From contig CAMGYJ010000005.1 in the NCBI GenBank assembly GCA_946122785.1, positions 89,584,547 through 89,648,546 of the forward strand: a DNA stretch of 64,000 nucleotides, written 5' to 3'. This stretch comes from Linum tenue (lineage: Eukaryota; Streptophyta; Magnoliopsida; Malpighiales; Linaceae). This document shows, piece after piece, positions 23,260 to 35,695 of this stretch (within the stretch, counting starts at the first letter, position 1; each line of letters starts with the position of its first letter). Made by a program: the position numbers and the translations under genes. The notes under the pieces are model-generated. The model was not told where the DNA came from. It saw nothing but the letters and a program-made list of their open reading frames with translations, and ran no database searches.

Positions 23260-26191
23260 ACGGATACAGTTGGCCAAGGTGGTTAGTGACGACATGAATG
23301 CTTAGTTTATGCTCCGATCTCGCAGTAAGAGGTTTGGCTGCTGTTTTAGCATCGGTATGACGCAAGCACCGAGATTTGATGGATTCACTGCTGCTTTCTA
23401 CCAACGTTTCTGGCTTGATGTTGGGCAATCTATGACGGAGGTTGTCCTTTCCTTTTTTCAAACTGGACGCCTACTCCAGAGTATAAATCACATGTGGCTT
23501 GCTCTCATTCCTAAGGTGCCTAATGCTGATTCTATGAATCAATGCGGCCTATCATCCTCTGTCTGGTTCTGTATAAAATTATAGCTAAATTCTTGCTTCT
23601 CGGATAAGTCTCATCCTCCCTATTATCATTAGCCCTTATCAAAATGGGTTATTAAAGTCGATCGATTACTAATATGTGTTGATTGCCCAAGAAATTATGC
23701 AATTCTTAAAGACCAAGGTGCAGGGAAAGGAAAATGGATGACATTAAAACTTGATATGGAGAAAGCGTAAGACAGAGTTGAATGGAGGTTCCTCATCTCG
23801 GTACTAGAGGCGATGGGCTTTTCTGATCGCTCGCTCCGATGGATCCAACATGTAGCACAACTATGTGTTTCTCCGTGCTTATGAATGGCGTGGAGTATGG
23901 TTATTTCCGCCCTCAATGCGGTATCAGGCAGGAGACCCCCTTTCTCCTTTACTGTTTGCTTTATACTCGAAAGCTTTTTCTGATGCCATTCTGAATACTG
24001 TTATGCTTCTGCTATTCATGGATTACGGGTCCATAGGCTAGCTCCTATTCTTCCCATCTCTTTTTTGCGGATGTCACTTATTTGTTTCTTCGTACCTCTA
24101 TTCCTGCATGTACTAACCTTATGCAGTTGTTGAGTGACTATGAAATGGTTAGTAGCCAGCATGTCAATTTGCAGAAATCGTAGTCTCACTGAGTCACAAT
24201 ATGTTAGATAAGGAATTGAATGCTTTGACTTCTTTTCTGGGGGTCTTTGTGATGGCCCCAGTGACAAATACCTAGGTTACCCTATCAGTCCAGCGATCTA
24301 AGACTCAAACTTTCCATTTTGTTGAAGAGTGTTAGCTAATCGAATCCGGAATTGGAAAATCAATGCTTTGTCCTTTGCAGGAAAGGAGGTTGTTATCATA
24401 GCGGTGGGTGGTTCTGCTTGGCCGGTTTACGCCATGTCCTCGTTCGGCTGCCTTCGTGTACTTGTCATCGATGTAACAGCCTCCTTTCTCGATATTGGTG
24501 CGCAGGGCAGGATAAGGAGAGCTAGATTCATTGGCTATCATGGACAACGACTTGTCAAAGTAAGTTTCAGGAGGACTAGGTTTCTGTGATTTTGACTGAT
24601 TCATGTTGCTTTGCTTGCTAAACAGGCTTGGCATCTCCTGCGAATCCTGATAGTTGCCTCGCTTGAATCTACAAAGCTTGCTGCCATCAACATCACCACT
24701 TTCTCGAAGCTAAGTCGGGCTCTCGACCATCATGGACATGGCTAGGGATTTTGGAAGGGCGCGACCTACTCAACCGCGGTTTAAGATGACAGATTGAAAA
24801 ATGGCTCTTCGGTACGAGTTCTTGATGATCAGTGGTTGCCGACCATCCCTCCTTCTTCCCAGTCTTACTGTAGGCTGTCAGTAGTGTTCCTCTTAGGATT
24901 TTTTTTATTTAATTTGCTCTACCTGTCGTTGTTGGAAGCAATAAGCTATATTGGGGAGCCTCTTCCCATTTGCCACATTCAAGACCATCTTAGGAATTTC
25001 GTTGGCTGTGTACCCTTCGGAGGATCGTTTGATATGGCATTACTCCACCTTAGGCTAGTATACGGTCAAAGCAGGTTACTAGGTTCTCACAAATGAGCTC
25101 AACACTCGGGATCCCTCCTCCTGCATTGTCGTTCGATTGGAAAGTTCTAGAAATTCCTATGGAGCCTCCATGTGCCGCCAAAGTTGCGGAATTTCGCGTG
25201 GCGGTATGCTCGCGACTTTATACCAATTCAAACAGTGTTTCTTTGCAAGACGCTCGTTACGTCATCGATCTGTCCTGTTTCTCTGCTGCCGAATAAACTC
25301 CCCAACACTGTTTTATGCAATGTCTGATAGCCATAGGGGTATGACAACTTGCTGGCAAAAGAGACTATCTGCCAACTTTTAGACAGTCCAGATTATGGTA
25401 ATGCATGGAAACTTCTTTTCTTCTCTATTTTATTGTCCAAATTGCAGGTCTGAAATTCTTTTTCTCTTCTTGAGGATCTGGGAAGGCAGGTGTCGTGCGG
25501 TTCATGGTGGAATTCAGTACCTACCGTCGGCTTTACATCGATAATTCAATATGCAGTTGGAGGAATGGAGGTCCTCCTCTTAGGACCCAATTCATGCACT
25601 ATTTACAACTCTCACTCGGACTTAGCAAAAGAACAAGGCGGCGCATCAAGCTTCTTCGGGCGTTCTCAAACTCTCGCAAGATATTGGCTGCTCTGCATCC
25701 CCCTGCTTCTATCAAGGTAAGCTTCACCGGCTGGGTACAACGTGACCGAGGAGTAGGTGTGGCTTTTGGTTGTCACAATAATTCAGACATGATATTCTTT
25801 GCCATGGGTCAGTTTTATGAAAATGTACATGATCCTTTTCTTGCAGATATTTTAGCTTTACGTGACTCCTTACAATGGTGTTTAACTCACAATTTCCTTT
25901 TTATCAATTGCCATGGTGATTCTCTCTTCATAATTCGGCGTGTGTTGGTGGCCGATACTCACCATGTCACAGGAGGAGCAATCATTGAAGACATCCGCAG
26001 GTTGGCTGGTCTTTTCGTGTTTTGTTCCTACTCCCATATTACTCGTCGAGTTAATAGAGCAGCTCATTTTGTGGCAAAAAATGCTCGCTCATCGGAATTT
26101 CGACGATTAGTCGACTTCCGCCCGTGGTTGAATGTTGTACTCTCACTATGTTTCCGGACTTCAGTCTGGGTTTGACTATTTAAAAAAAAAA
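23260..26191 (+). mobile_element. LINE copy D (L1-type with RNase H), 5'-truncated and decayed
   Basis: ORF2 remnant on the plus strand. In order: RT entry APRFDGFTAAFYQRFW (about 23370), LALIPKVPNADSMNQ (23500), KLDMEKA followed by a stop and DRVEWRFL (23750), the catalytic box read as FADV where FADD is usual (about 24065), NRIRNWKINALSFAGK (24340), NGSSVRVLDDQWLPTIPP (24800), and an RNase H domain (25695-26175) with CHGDSLFIIRRV and NRAAHFVAKNARSS. An A-run at 26182-26191 follows the last stop. Many frameshifts and stops are present. It is related to LINE A but on the other strand. Confidence 0.75.
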
Positions 26192-26212
26192 TCCCACAAT
26201 ACAACACCTTAC

Positions 26213-26350
26213 AAAAAAAGTTCAAAATACCTAAGTTTCGTGCAGTTTGCTGCAACTTAGAGCGAACCACAAAACAGTTCGCGTGTCAGGGGAGCAAACT
26301 AGGTTATTCGCGGTAAAAAAAAAGCGGATTACGAATTTGTTCGGCGGATT
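26213..26350 (+). repeat. Dispersed repeat, intact copy
   Basis: It shares TTCAAAATACCTAA, GCGAACCACAAAAC and AAACTAGGTTATTCGC with 27195-27660 in the same order. This copy lacks the MITE and shows what the other copy looked like before insertion. Confidence 0.7.
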
Positions 26351-27194
26351 GATGAGAAGGTGGTTTTATTGCTAAGATTTCTGTTTATGAATTTATTGTT
26401 AAGATGTTATGAGTGCTCTACTTTAGAAATGAGTTGGAGGTATCTATTAACTTATCTAAATTTTGTGCACTCATATTTTACACAGTATATGTCATACTTA
26501 ACACATTTTTGGCTATTTTACAGTATACGTAAAAAACTTACGGTATTAAGCTTTAATTCTAACGCTTTATGATTTTACCCATTTTCTGCTTCTACGTAGA
26601 ATCGCGCTTTTGACTGCATTGGACTAAACTTTACGATGCTGACTTGGCTCCCACGTAACAGTTACCATATAATATTTTTAATTTTAAAAAATAAATTATT
26701 AAATAATTAAGATATTATTTAGAACTGTATCACAACGAAATTCCCAGAGAAATTTGCAAGAAGGAAAGTTAGTCTTCCTTCTGCCCCCTTCCATTCATAT
26801 ATATATCCATATTGTGTCATTACAACTTACAAGACAACGCCAGCTCAGGGCAGTAAATAAAACAGAACAATGAAAATGGAAAACTAAGAAATGTCCGTTG
26901 TCGACCGTTGGAGATGAAGAACTTAGCTCGTGGTTCATTTCTTCTCTGTTGCTGAAAAAACTTATGTTTCTTCTGTTGTTACTGTAGAGGGAGGGAGAGA
27001 GGAGTGGCGCAAATCTTTGAGGAGGGGAGAGACGAGGAGGATGAGAGGGAGGAAGAAAACCCTAAAACTCTTCATATTGGAATTAGCAGATTCAGAATTA
27101 TGCACAACAGTAGTTATGGCTAATAATTAGTATTTTCATAATTGTGACTATTATTCCCCGCTGCTTATAGTTGTGGCTAATATATTGTATTACC
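26351..27194. other. AT-rich spacer
   Basis: No gene or clear repeat ends seen. The short frame at 26930-27130 is purine-rich and unremarkable. Confidence 0.45.
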
Positions 27195-27660
27195 AAAAAA
27201 ATTTCAAAATACCTAAATTTTGTGTAGTTCGCTGCAAAATAAAGCGAACCACAAAACGGGATGGGATTAGGTGCTAACCCTTATAGGGGTAAGCACCGTG
27301 ATAACTAGCAAAAAACGCTACTAAAAACAACGAAATCACTATGGATTATTATAAAATCAATACAACATCTAAGCTAAATCACAACTAATTCAAACTAGTA
27401 GTAGTTTTTCCCTTGGTTAGGACCGTGCTAACTCTTGTACAATTAGCACCGTCCTAACCAAGGGTTAGTAGTGATTTAGCTTAGATGTTGTATTGATTTT
27501 ATAATAATCCGTAGTGATTTCGTTGTTTTTAGTAGCGTTTTTTTGCTAGTTATCACGGTGCTAACCCTCTATAAGGGTTAGCACCTAATCCCATCCCTAG
27601 AAAACTAGGTTATTCGCTGAAAAAAGAGGATTGCGAAGTTGTTCGACAGATTGAGAAGCG
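27195..27660 (+). repeat. Dispersed repeat, copy interrupted by a foldback MITE
   Basis: The left part ends GCGAACCACAAAAC at 27257 and the right part resumes AAAACTAGGTTATTCGC at 27602, as in the copy at 26213. GTTCGCTG-like words continue to about 27850. Confidence 0.7.
27258..27597. mobile_element. Foldback MITE
   Basis: 340 bp, almost all of it one inverted repeat around about 27435. It starts GGGATGGGATTAGGTGCTAA and ends with the exact reverse complement. The arms differ by a few substitutions and short indels. No coding capacity. I could not settle the target duplication, so the superfamily is left open. Confidence 0.8.
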
Positions 27661-27968
27661 TATAAAAACCAGTTGTTCACGCATTAGAAAACCGAGCTAC
27701 TGTGGTTCGCTGACTCTGTGGTTCGTTGATAAAGTAAGCAAACTACAGTGATTCGCTGCCTATGTAAGTTCTGCCGACATATTTTTGTAGTTTGCTTCCA
27801 ATATAAGTGAACAATGTGGTTCGCTGCCAATTGTAACGAACCACTTTCAATTATTTTGTGATCTCACTTTCTCCTTACATGTCTTAGGACAAGGCGTAAG
27901 GATATGGTTTACTAGTTGGAGTGCATCGCTGGGGTGGGCAGCGAACTACTCCTCAGTGAATGAAAAAT
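27661..27968. other. Spacer upstream of the Tat element
   Basis: Contains recurring GTTCGCTG/GATTCGCTGCC words that continue the dispersed repeat. No gene. Confidence 0.4.
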
Positions 27969-28521
27969 TGTTGGGTATATGACTTGGGTCTAGCCGCCCG
28001 GCATCGCCCCCAGAGGAGTAAAGCGCGTTAGCGCCAACGCGACCAAAGCCCGCGCGAGGACCTCAAGCACGGCAAAGCCCTCACTCGCGGACAAGGATGC
28101 CGGGCACTGAACGACGACGTCTATGCCAAGCGTTGACCAGACCAAGAAACCACGGAAAACGACGCCGCATTTCCCGAGGAGTGGTCACATCATAGTCATA
28201 GGTACAATCATAGATAAATCTCCTTGTCCTAGGTAGAGGTGTGGCCTAAACTTCTGACATGTCAGTAGTCATGTCACCATACCACCATGTAACTCACCCA
28301 CCACCATGTAGCCTATAAATAGGGCATTTACTCCGGTGGGTGAGGGGATCGGATTTTCCAGACTCTATCTCTATAAACTACCAAATTATCTCTCTAAGAT
28401 ATCACTCTCTCAACCTGATTCTCCCTTTCCTTTGTTCTTCAATCCATAGCTGATTCCCATTGCTTACTCTCCTTGACCCATTTTCCCGAACCTCACTCCT
28501 ACACTCAGTTAGGTTCAAACA
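27969..28521 (+). repeat. 5' LTR of the Tat element
   Basis: It begins TGTTGGGTATATG and ends GGTTCAAACA, two bases before the primer site. It is about 553 bp. No partner copy is present. The boundaries rest on the TG...CA ends, the primer site, and similarity of the ends to the solo LTR at 11632. Confidence 0.7.
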
Positions 28522-28523
28522 AT

Positions 28524-28542
28524 TGGCGCCCACCGTGGGGCT
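28524..28542 (+). other. Primer binding site, tRNA-Lys(CUU) type
   Basis: TGGCGCCCACCGTGGGGCT is complementary to the 3' end of plant tRNA-Lys(CUU) as I know it. Confidence 0.75.
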
Positions 28543-28570
28543 AAGTAGAGAAGCAGTAGAAAACCAACCA

Positions 28571-30038
28571 ATGGCAGAACGTAACTCCAACTCGCCCGAC
28601 GAGGCAACACCCATCAAGGCAATGACAAACCCAAAGGTGTTCGCGGAAACCAGCAACCTTAACGCTGTGCTCATTGAAGAGGAGGAGCCCGAACTGACAG
28701 CCAAAGAAATGAGGCAACTAATGGCAAAGCAAAACGACGTCATAGCCGATATGCAAAAACAAATGAGCCAAGTTATAGCGCTCATGATGAGCAAGGAGGG
28801 TGCGACAACAGTGGACGTGGCGGCGGTCGCGCCGCAACAAATGGCAGGGGAAGCGTCAGGGACTGCCCTGCTACCACAACAAGCGCCGGCTGTGTTACCC
28901 GCGAGTGAAGAGCAACGAGCCGAGCTGCTAGGCAGAGCGGACCTCAGCTTCCTGGAGCAACATTTATCCCCGCAATACCGCCCCAACCCACCCAGAAGAG
29001 CTCTCCACCAACCGCTAAGCGCGGAAATCATGGCGGAGCACCTAAGCGGAATGCCACCCGCCCTTCCAACGTATAACGGAACGGCCGATCAAGAGGACCA
29101 TGTAAGCACCTTCTGCCTACGGATGCAACTCCAAACCAACTCCAACGCGGCGCTATGCAGAACCTTCCCGTCAACATTCTCCGGAATATGCCTCGATTGG
29201 TATAACATACTCCCAAATGGAATCATCCGTTCGTTCGAAGAGTTCATACTCTTGTTCACAACAAAATTCGCGTCACAAAAAAGAAGGCCTCTCCACCTCA
29301 AGGCACTGATAGACATCAGGCAAAAAGACGGAGAAAGCTTGCGAGCGTTCTACGCCAGGTAGTCCAGGGTGGGAATGGCCGTGCGAGATCTTACCCCCGA
29401 AAACCTCCGCCCATCATCTCATGGATGCCACCACCAACATGGAACTCAAGCGGGCATTATCAAAAAGACCAGTCACGCTGTCGACAGAGCTAGAGGTCAA
29501 AATCGAGAAGGCCATCACACTGGAAGAAACCCTTGGCGCGGGCTCTGTCAGACGCTTTGAACCCGCGAAACCGCCTAGAGAAGATCAAGGGCGGAAGCAG
29601 CTCCCGGTACCACGGGAGCAGTTGGTACAGTTACACAGCGGGCCGAGGCGCCCCCCCCCCCACCAGAAACAAGCTCAGCGGGGGCGATCACCGGATAGGC
29701 GCCCACCCAACGCCTACACGCTGCTCAATGACTCAGTAAAAAACGTGTTTCTCGTGCTCCGCGAGAAAGGTTCCAAAATCAACTGGCCCGCACCCTTTAA
29801 GGCCTTACCACATATGCGCGATCCAAAAAAGCATTGCGACTTCCACAGAGAGATGGGACACTGGACAGAGGATTGCAAGAAGCTGTGGTACGAAATTGAA
29901 GGCCTCATACGAAGAGGACTACTGACCGAGTTCATCCGCGGAACGGAAGAACAGATAGAGCAGCCCCAAAATCCGCCACCATCCCCGCAAGCCGATTACA
30001 AGGAGGCTACTGGCTCGTATGTAGACGGAAGGAAATAG
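28571..30038 (+). pseudogene. Tat gag
   Basis: It starts at 28571 with MAERNSNSPDEATPIKAM. The capsid core includes PTYNGTADQEDHVSTF, RTFPSTFSGICLDWYN and FTTKFASQKRRPLH. A stop at 29360 and a frameshift follow FYAR; the protein resumes in another frame at about 29421. The end of gag has CDFHREMGHWTEDC, the CX2H..H..C variant knuckle typical of Tat gag, near 29840-29880. Confidence 0.85.
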
Positions 30039-30098
30039 GGGTGGTAATAGTAGAAGGAGACCGCCCCAAAAAAAAAAAATACCAAGCATGAACGCGCA

Positions 30099-33000
30099 AT
30101 GGAATGCGCGACAGACGAGGTACAGACAAAGTGCAACCTAAGCTTCGACGACGCTGAGTTCCCACAAGGGATCCCGTCAGAAGACCCACTCACCATCACC
30201 GCACTGGTGGCCGCCTTCAAAATTCACCGCCTACTGATAGACGGGGGCAGCGCGGCAGACATCCTTTTCAAAAGCACCATCGACCAAATGGACATCGATC
30301 CGCGGCTAATCAAGCGCGCTCAAGGGTAGAAGGAGAGGCTCGCCAGACCAACATCGTTGACACAAGGGCAGAAGAGCCCCGCTCAGAATCCATGGATTTC
30401 GATTTTGAAGTTGCGCTCGATCCAACCTAGCCGACAAAGAAAATACGCATCTCGACTCATATCCACGGTGACGCGATTGAGCCGCTGATAGCGTTACTGA
30501 AGGAGTACAAAGAATTGTTCGCCTGGTGCACAGAAGTCATGCCGGAAGTTCCGAGGCAAGTAGCTCAACATTGCCTCGCAGTTCCAGTCAACGCGGAACC
30601 AAGGCAACAAGCGCGACAAAGCTTTACAGGCGACAAACTGAAAGCCATAGAAGAAGAAGTCGCGCGACTATTAGCAGTAGGATTGATCCGCCCAGTGAAA
30701 TACCCGAAGTGGTTGGCAAATGTGGTCTTGGTGAAGAAGTCATCAGGGGCTTGGCGAATGTGCGTCGACTATACAACGATCAACAAGGTGTGCCCGGGAG
30801 ATCCTTACCCCTTGCCGCGCATTGACCAACTGATCGACGCCACCGCTGATCATGAGACATTGTCTTTTCTAGACATGTTCGCAGGATACCATCAAATCCC
30901 AATGTCCCGCGAAGACGAGGAAAAAACGGCCTTCATGACACCATTCGGAAACTTTTGCTTCGTTAGAATGCCATTCGGATTAAAGAATGCTGGCGCGACA
31001 TACCAAAGAATGATCGATTCAGTGTTCTCACAACATATAGGGCGGAACATTGAAGCGTATGTGGATGACCTCATCGTTAAAACCAAAACGGCCAACTCAC
31101 ATATGGAAGATTTGCGCGAGACGTTTGAGGCACTCCGCAAACACAGTTTCCACTTAAACCCACTAAAGTGTGTATTCGGAGCAGAAGCAGGGAAGTTCCT
31201 CGGGTTCATGATCACTAAGCGCGACATTGAAGTTGACCCGAAATAGATCACCGCAGTCCAGCAGATGCGGGCGCCGAGGAACGCGTTGGAGATTCAATCC
31301 TTGAACGGCAAGATAGCGGCACTAGGGAGGTTCATACCAAGGTCGGCTGACAAGTGCGCCCCTTTCTTCAAAATGCTTAAAAACGGCGCGCGATTCGCGT
31401 GGTCCAGGGAGTGTGAAGTGGCCTTCTAAGAACTCAAAGCATATCTTGTATCCCCCCTGTATTGGCCGCCCCCAAGCTTAATGAAAAACTTTTTCTGTAT
31501 CTTGCCGTGTCGACAAGAGCCGTGAGCGCAGTACTAATATCCAGGAGGGACGGCCAGACCGAGCGGCCTGTGTATTACACATCGCGAACTCTGGTTAGCG
31601 CGGAAACCAGATATTCCCCAATAGAGAAAGCTGCTCTGGCGCTGGTGAGCGCATCTCAGAAATTATACCTCTACTTCCAAGCACACCCAATCACCGTCCT
31701 GACCAACCTTTCGTTGAAAAAGATTCTAACTTCAATGGAGGTGTCCGGGCGGATGGTTAAATGGGCGGTCGAGCTGCCAGAGTACGACATCCAATACGCG
31801 CCAAGACCAGCAATAAAGGCGGAGATCCTAGCAGACTTCATCGCTGAGGGAGTCACTCTCGAGACGACACCAGAAGGAGTATGGGAGGTTTACGTAGACG
31901 GCGCAATCCGATTCAGAGTGTTGAAGACAAATAACGCGGCCGAGTATGAGGCCATCCTGGCGGGAATGGCGGCCGCCAATGACTTGAGCGCTAGAACGAT
32001 CCGGGTACTCTCCGATTCCTCGCTAGCAGTTAACCAACTGAACGAAACCTTCGACGCCAAAGAGGACGCGCTCGCCCATTACATGGAGCATGTCAAACAA
32101 CGGGCAAGCGCCTTTGAAGCGGTGACATACGTGCAAATACGAAGGGAGGAAAACATGCATGCATACGTGCTATCCAAACTAGCAACCACCACCGACTTCG
32201 AATCAATGCGCCTGGTACCGGTCCAGAAGAAAGAAGAGGAAATTCACCAGGACGTAATGATCAACGCCACAGAAATAGCGCAAGAGGAAGATTGGAGAAC
32301 CCCAATAAGAAGATACTTAGAAGAGGGTGTAGTGCCAGAAGACAGTAAAGAGGCATGGACCCTAAGGCAGAAAGCAGCCCGCTGCACGCTCATTGGCGGG
32401 GAGCTGTACCGCCGGTCATACTCTGGCGTGTACTTAAAATGCATCGGGCAAGAAGAGGCGCGTAACTTAGTACGCGACCTACATGAAGGTTTGTGCGCAA
32501 TGCACACGGGGGCACGCAGCATGGAACGAACTATCTTGCTGCATGGATACTTCTGGCCGCGAATAAAAAAAGATACGAAATAATATGCAGACCAGTGTCA
32601 CAAGTGTCAGGTGAATGCGCGCCAACATCACCTACCATCGACCGAGCTTCAAGGCAACCTAAGCCCATGGCCCTTCGCGCAATGGGGAGTGGATCTTTTG
32701 GGCCCCTTCCCCACGGCAAAGGGAAAGCGCAAGTACATAATCGTGGCGGTTGACTACTTCACCAAATGGATCGAAGCAGAAGCACTAGCCTCGATAACCG
32801 CGCAACAGGTGACCCGCTTCCTAAAGAACAATGTCCTTGCGCGATTCGGTGTTCCGAACGCGCTCGTATTCGATCATGGAAAGCAGTTCGACTGCGCGGA
32901 GGTGATAGACTTCTGTGACCAAGTAGGAGCCATCGCAAGATTCACATCACTAGCCTACCCCCAAGCCAACGACCAAGCGGATTCGGCAAACAAGGCAATT

Positions 33001-33528
33001 TGACATGGCCTACACACCCGCCTTGATGAGGCGAAAGGAAATTGGGCGGACGAGCTTCACACGGTGCTATGGGCACACCGCACCACATTCAAAGTGGCGA
33101 TGGGCGAAACCCCCTTCGCCCTCACATATGGCACGGACGCAGTGATCCCTATCGAGACAGCCACTCCCACCTACCGAATCACGATGTATGATGAAGAGAG
33201 TGATAACCAAGCGCGGCTGCTAGATTTGGAGCTGGCGCAAGAACGACGAGAATTGGCAGCTATTAGGCTGGCTGCCACTGAAGAACAAGTAGCAAAGTAC
33301 TACAATGCCAAGCTGGTTTCACACAAGCTGGTCCTAGGAGACCAAGTGCTTAGGTGGAACTTCCGCCCCGACCCCAAACATGGGAAGCTCGCCTCAACAT
33401 GGGAGGGCCCTTACCTAGTCCGCGAGGTTATCGGCGCCAACACATTCAAGCTCAGCGAGTTGGGAGGCACGAAAATACCAAGGATGTGGAACGCGCAAAA
33501 CCTTAGGAAATATCACTGCCCCACCTGA
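30099..33528 (+). pseudogene. Tat pol (protease, RT, RNase H, second RNase H, integrase)
   Basis: Protease block RLLIDGGSAADILF at about 30225; the expected DTGS reads DGGS. The RT (30515-31246) is well kept, with AWRMCVDYTTIN, RMPFGLKNAGATYQRM and the YVDD box near 31060. RNase H begins at about 31480. The archaeal-type second RNase H (WEVYVDGA to NNAAEYEAILAGM, about 31890) lacks its usual middle part. Integrase has the zinc region (HKCQ near 32600), the catalytic AVDYF near 32750, VFDHG near 32865, and QADSANK near 32980 where catalytic Glu is expected but Asp is seen. Stops at 30327, 31244, about 31427, 32581 and 33001. Confidence 0.85.
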
Positions 33529-33574
33529 TGTGTATCTTTTCACTACAACGCCTTTGGCGCGAAGAAATAAATGC

Positions 33575-33870
33575 CAGTTCTACGAAACACGACTAGCAAT
33601 AATCATGAATTATTCGCGCCACCGCTCCACGAGAGCAAAACATACAAAGCGTCAATCACGAATTGCGCAAAAAGTTCTACGGAACACGACTAGCAATAAT
33701 CATGAATTATTCGCGCCACGGCTCCACGAGAGTAAAACATACAAAGCGTTAATCAAGAATTGCACAAAAAGTTCTACGGAACACGAATAGCAATAATCAT
33801 GAATTATTCGCGCCACCGCTCCACGAGCGCAATAAAGCATTCATCGTGCACTACGCGAAAGCTCTACGGA
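33575..33870 (+). repeat. Tandem repeat of about 97 bp, three copies
   Basis: GTTCTACG(A/G)AACACGA recurs at 33577, 33674 and 33771, with a degenerate fourth start near 33861. Each unit contains AATCATGAATTATTCGCGCC and GCTCCACGAG. It lies just after the pol stop, between the sense genes and the 3' end of the antisense gene. Confidence 0.85.
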
Positions 33871-34061
33871 ACAAAAATAAACAACAGCCATCACGCGTCA
33901 CACGAGAGCGAAGAAAGAAAGGAAATCTTTGGATTATATTAGCGGGAGCAATATTCGCGAGCCCAATGCCGCGATATGACAAAAAACAAGCATACATAAA
34001 AAACACAATAATAAGCAAGTTCACGGGATGACATCATACTAGCGCGACTACACTTCGTCTA

Positions 34062-35357
34062 TTACAACATCTGCAGTGGTAGTCTGCGCCGCATCACCCG
34101 TCTCCTCGCCACCAGACCCAGCCTCCTCATCCTCCCCCGCGCCTGTGCTTGTGCGCACTTCCTCTTCCTCAGCTTCCGCGGCTCTGAATCGAACTCTAAG
34201 GACCTCTTCTCGCCCACCCACATCTGAACATGTCGCACCATCGCGCGAGTGTTCCAGCGGATACCCGGATTCTCTGGCCGCACCTTCTTGCGGATCGCGA
34301 TCACAGTCTTAGTCATCGCATCCGCCACAATCTTCCCAAAAGAGGGAGACGATTTGCACTGGCGGATAGCAGTAACTTGCGCTGCGCGCACGGCCTCCGC
34401 CTTCGCTACATCATGAAGGCGGACCAGATCCTCTTTCTCCTTCTGAAACTCCTCGCGGACTTGCTTCAGCTTCTCCGTGTGCGCTTCTTCCAGCTGCCTC
34501 TTCTCCTCCGCGAATTGGCTCCGCAACTCCTCCCGAAGGGTGTCGTGCTCCTCCGCCCTCACCCGCTCCTTGGCCGCTTCCACGTCGTCCGCCAACTTGC
34601 TCTGCAGCATGCCAAGCTCCTCCATAACCTCGTTAGCTTTATTTGTCGCCACTTCTGCGCGACTCTCTGCCCCGGCAAGCTTGCCTTCCAGTTGGACAAT
34701 CCTCGACTCCTCCGCCTTCAGCTTTGCGCGGTGCGAGGCTCGCTCCTGCTGGGCTCGGAAGGTCACCAGCAAGCCCTACATTCACAACGCCACAGGACTT
34801 AGCAGAATCCCACTTAACAGGTAAGATGGACTATGCATAAGATTAAATTTATCTTACCGCGAAGTGAACCTGAGCCAGGTTCTGCAGCGGATCCGACTTC
34901 TCCAGCCGCGTAGGGACACTCAGCAGAGGGCCAACCGCTCGCAGGGCAGCCTGCGCGGCCGTACTGTTGCACGCCACACCAGTGTGTAGCCGCACATTGC
35001 GGTAATAATTGATGGCGATGGCGGCTCCCCCAAAACCGGCCATCTCCGGTAGCTTCTGTTGGACAGTCGCCCCAGATGAACTGGCAGCCACTTCCTTCTC
35101 AGGGCGCAGAGACTTCCCGACGCGCGCCTCTTGTTCGGAAATCACCAGAGGCAGTTGGCGCGCCGCCTGCGCGGGCTGCTCGGTCACCCGAGCCGCTTTC
35201 CTAGGCTTCTCAGCAACCAGTGGCTGTTCCACCTCTTTCCTCTTCGCACTGCTGGGTTGCGCGCCCTCCCTCTTCTTCTTCTCGGCATGCGGAACACGAG
35301 GAGTCTTCATGACGTCGTCCACCAACATTATGCTCACCAAGTTCGAGAAGTCAACAC
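34062..35357 (-). pseudogene. Tat antisense gene, exons 2 and 3
   Basis: Accessory protein encoded opposite to gag-pol. Exon 2 (35357-34858) begins VDFSNLVSIMLVDDVMK and continues with a Lys/Glu/Ala-rich linker. An 82-bp intron (34857-34776, GTAAGAT ... TGTAG) joins in phase to exon 3 (34775-34062), which is a long coiled coil (LEGKLAGAESRAEVATNKAN, REELRSQFAEEKRQLEEAH). Near 34200 the frame probably shifts, because another frame gives the acidic tail usual for such proteins. Exon 1 is at 61019-61913, separated by the inserted LTR element. The biochemical role is unknown. Confidence 0.7.
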
Positions 35358-35559
35358 CTGTGCCAATAAATCGTAAGAAGTCGGTTAAATTGTAACATCC
35401 AGAACCTCGGATAATTTTTCTTCTTCCTAGTAGCAGACGTATATTGCATGATTCGAGACTGCAAAAAAATCGAGAAGTTATCCTATATGAGGTAGGATCA
35501 ACGAAACCACTTAAGAACTCCCCAAATATCAAAAAGTGCAACAAAAATAAATTGTTAGC

Positions 35560-35632
35560 TGTAGGAATCGAACATCTAACCTGTTGATCAGTAAAGAAGG
35601 GTTCAACAACCTAACCAGTTAGACTATGCTAG
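35560..35632 (-). other. tRNA-like segment in the chromovirus-type LTR
   Basis: On the minus strand, TAGTCTAACTGGTTAGG resembles a pol III A box and GTTCGATTCCTA a B box. The spacing is that of a tRNA (about 73 nt). The acceptor and T stems do not pair well, so it is not a functional tRNA gene. Confidence 0.35.
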
Positions 35633-35695
35633 TTTCAATAATACAAAAGGAGCCGAGTCATTAATGAGCTAATGACGTCGGCATTGCACCAGCAG

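Noticed and set aside
34230..34840. Several plus-strand open frames (up to 190 codons).
   Set aside because: They are shadows of the coiled-coil exon on the minus strand; high GC keeps them open.
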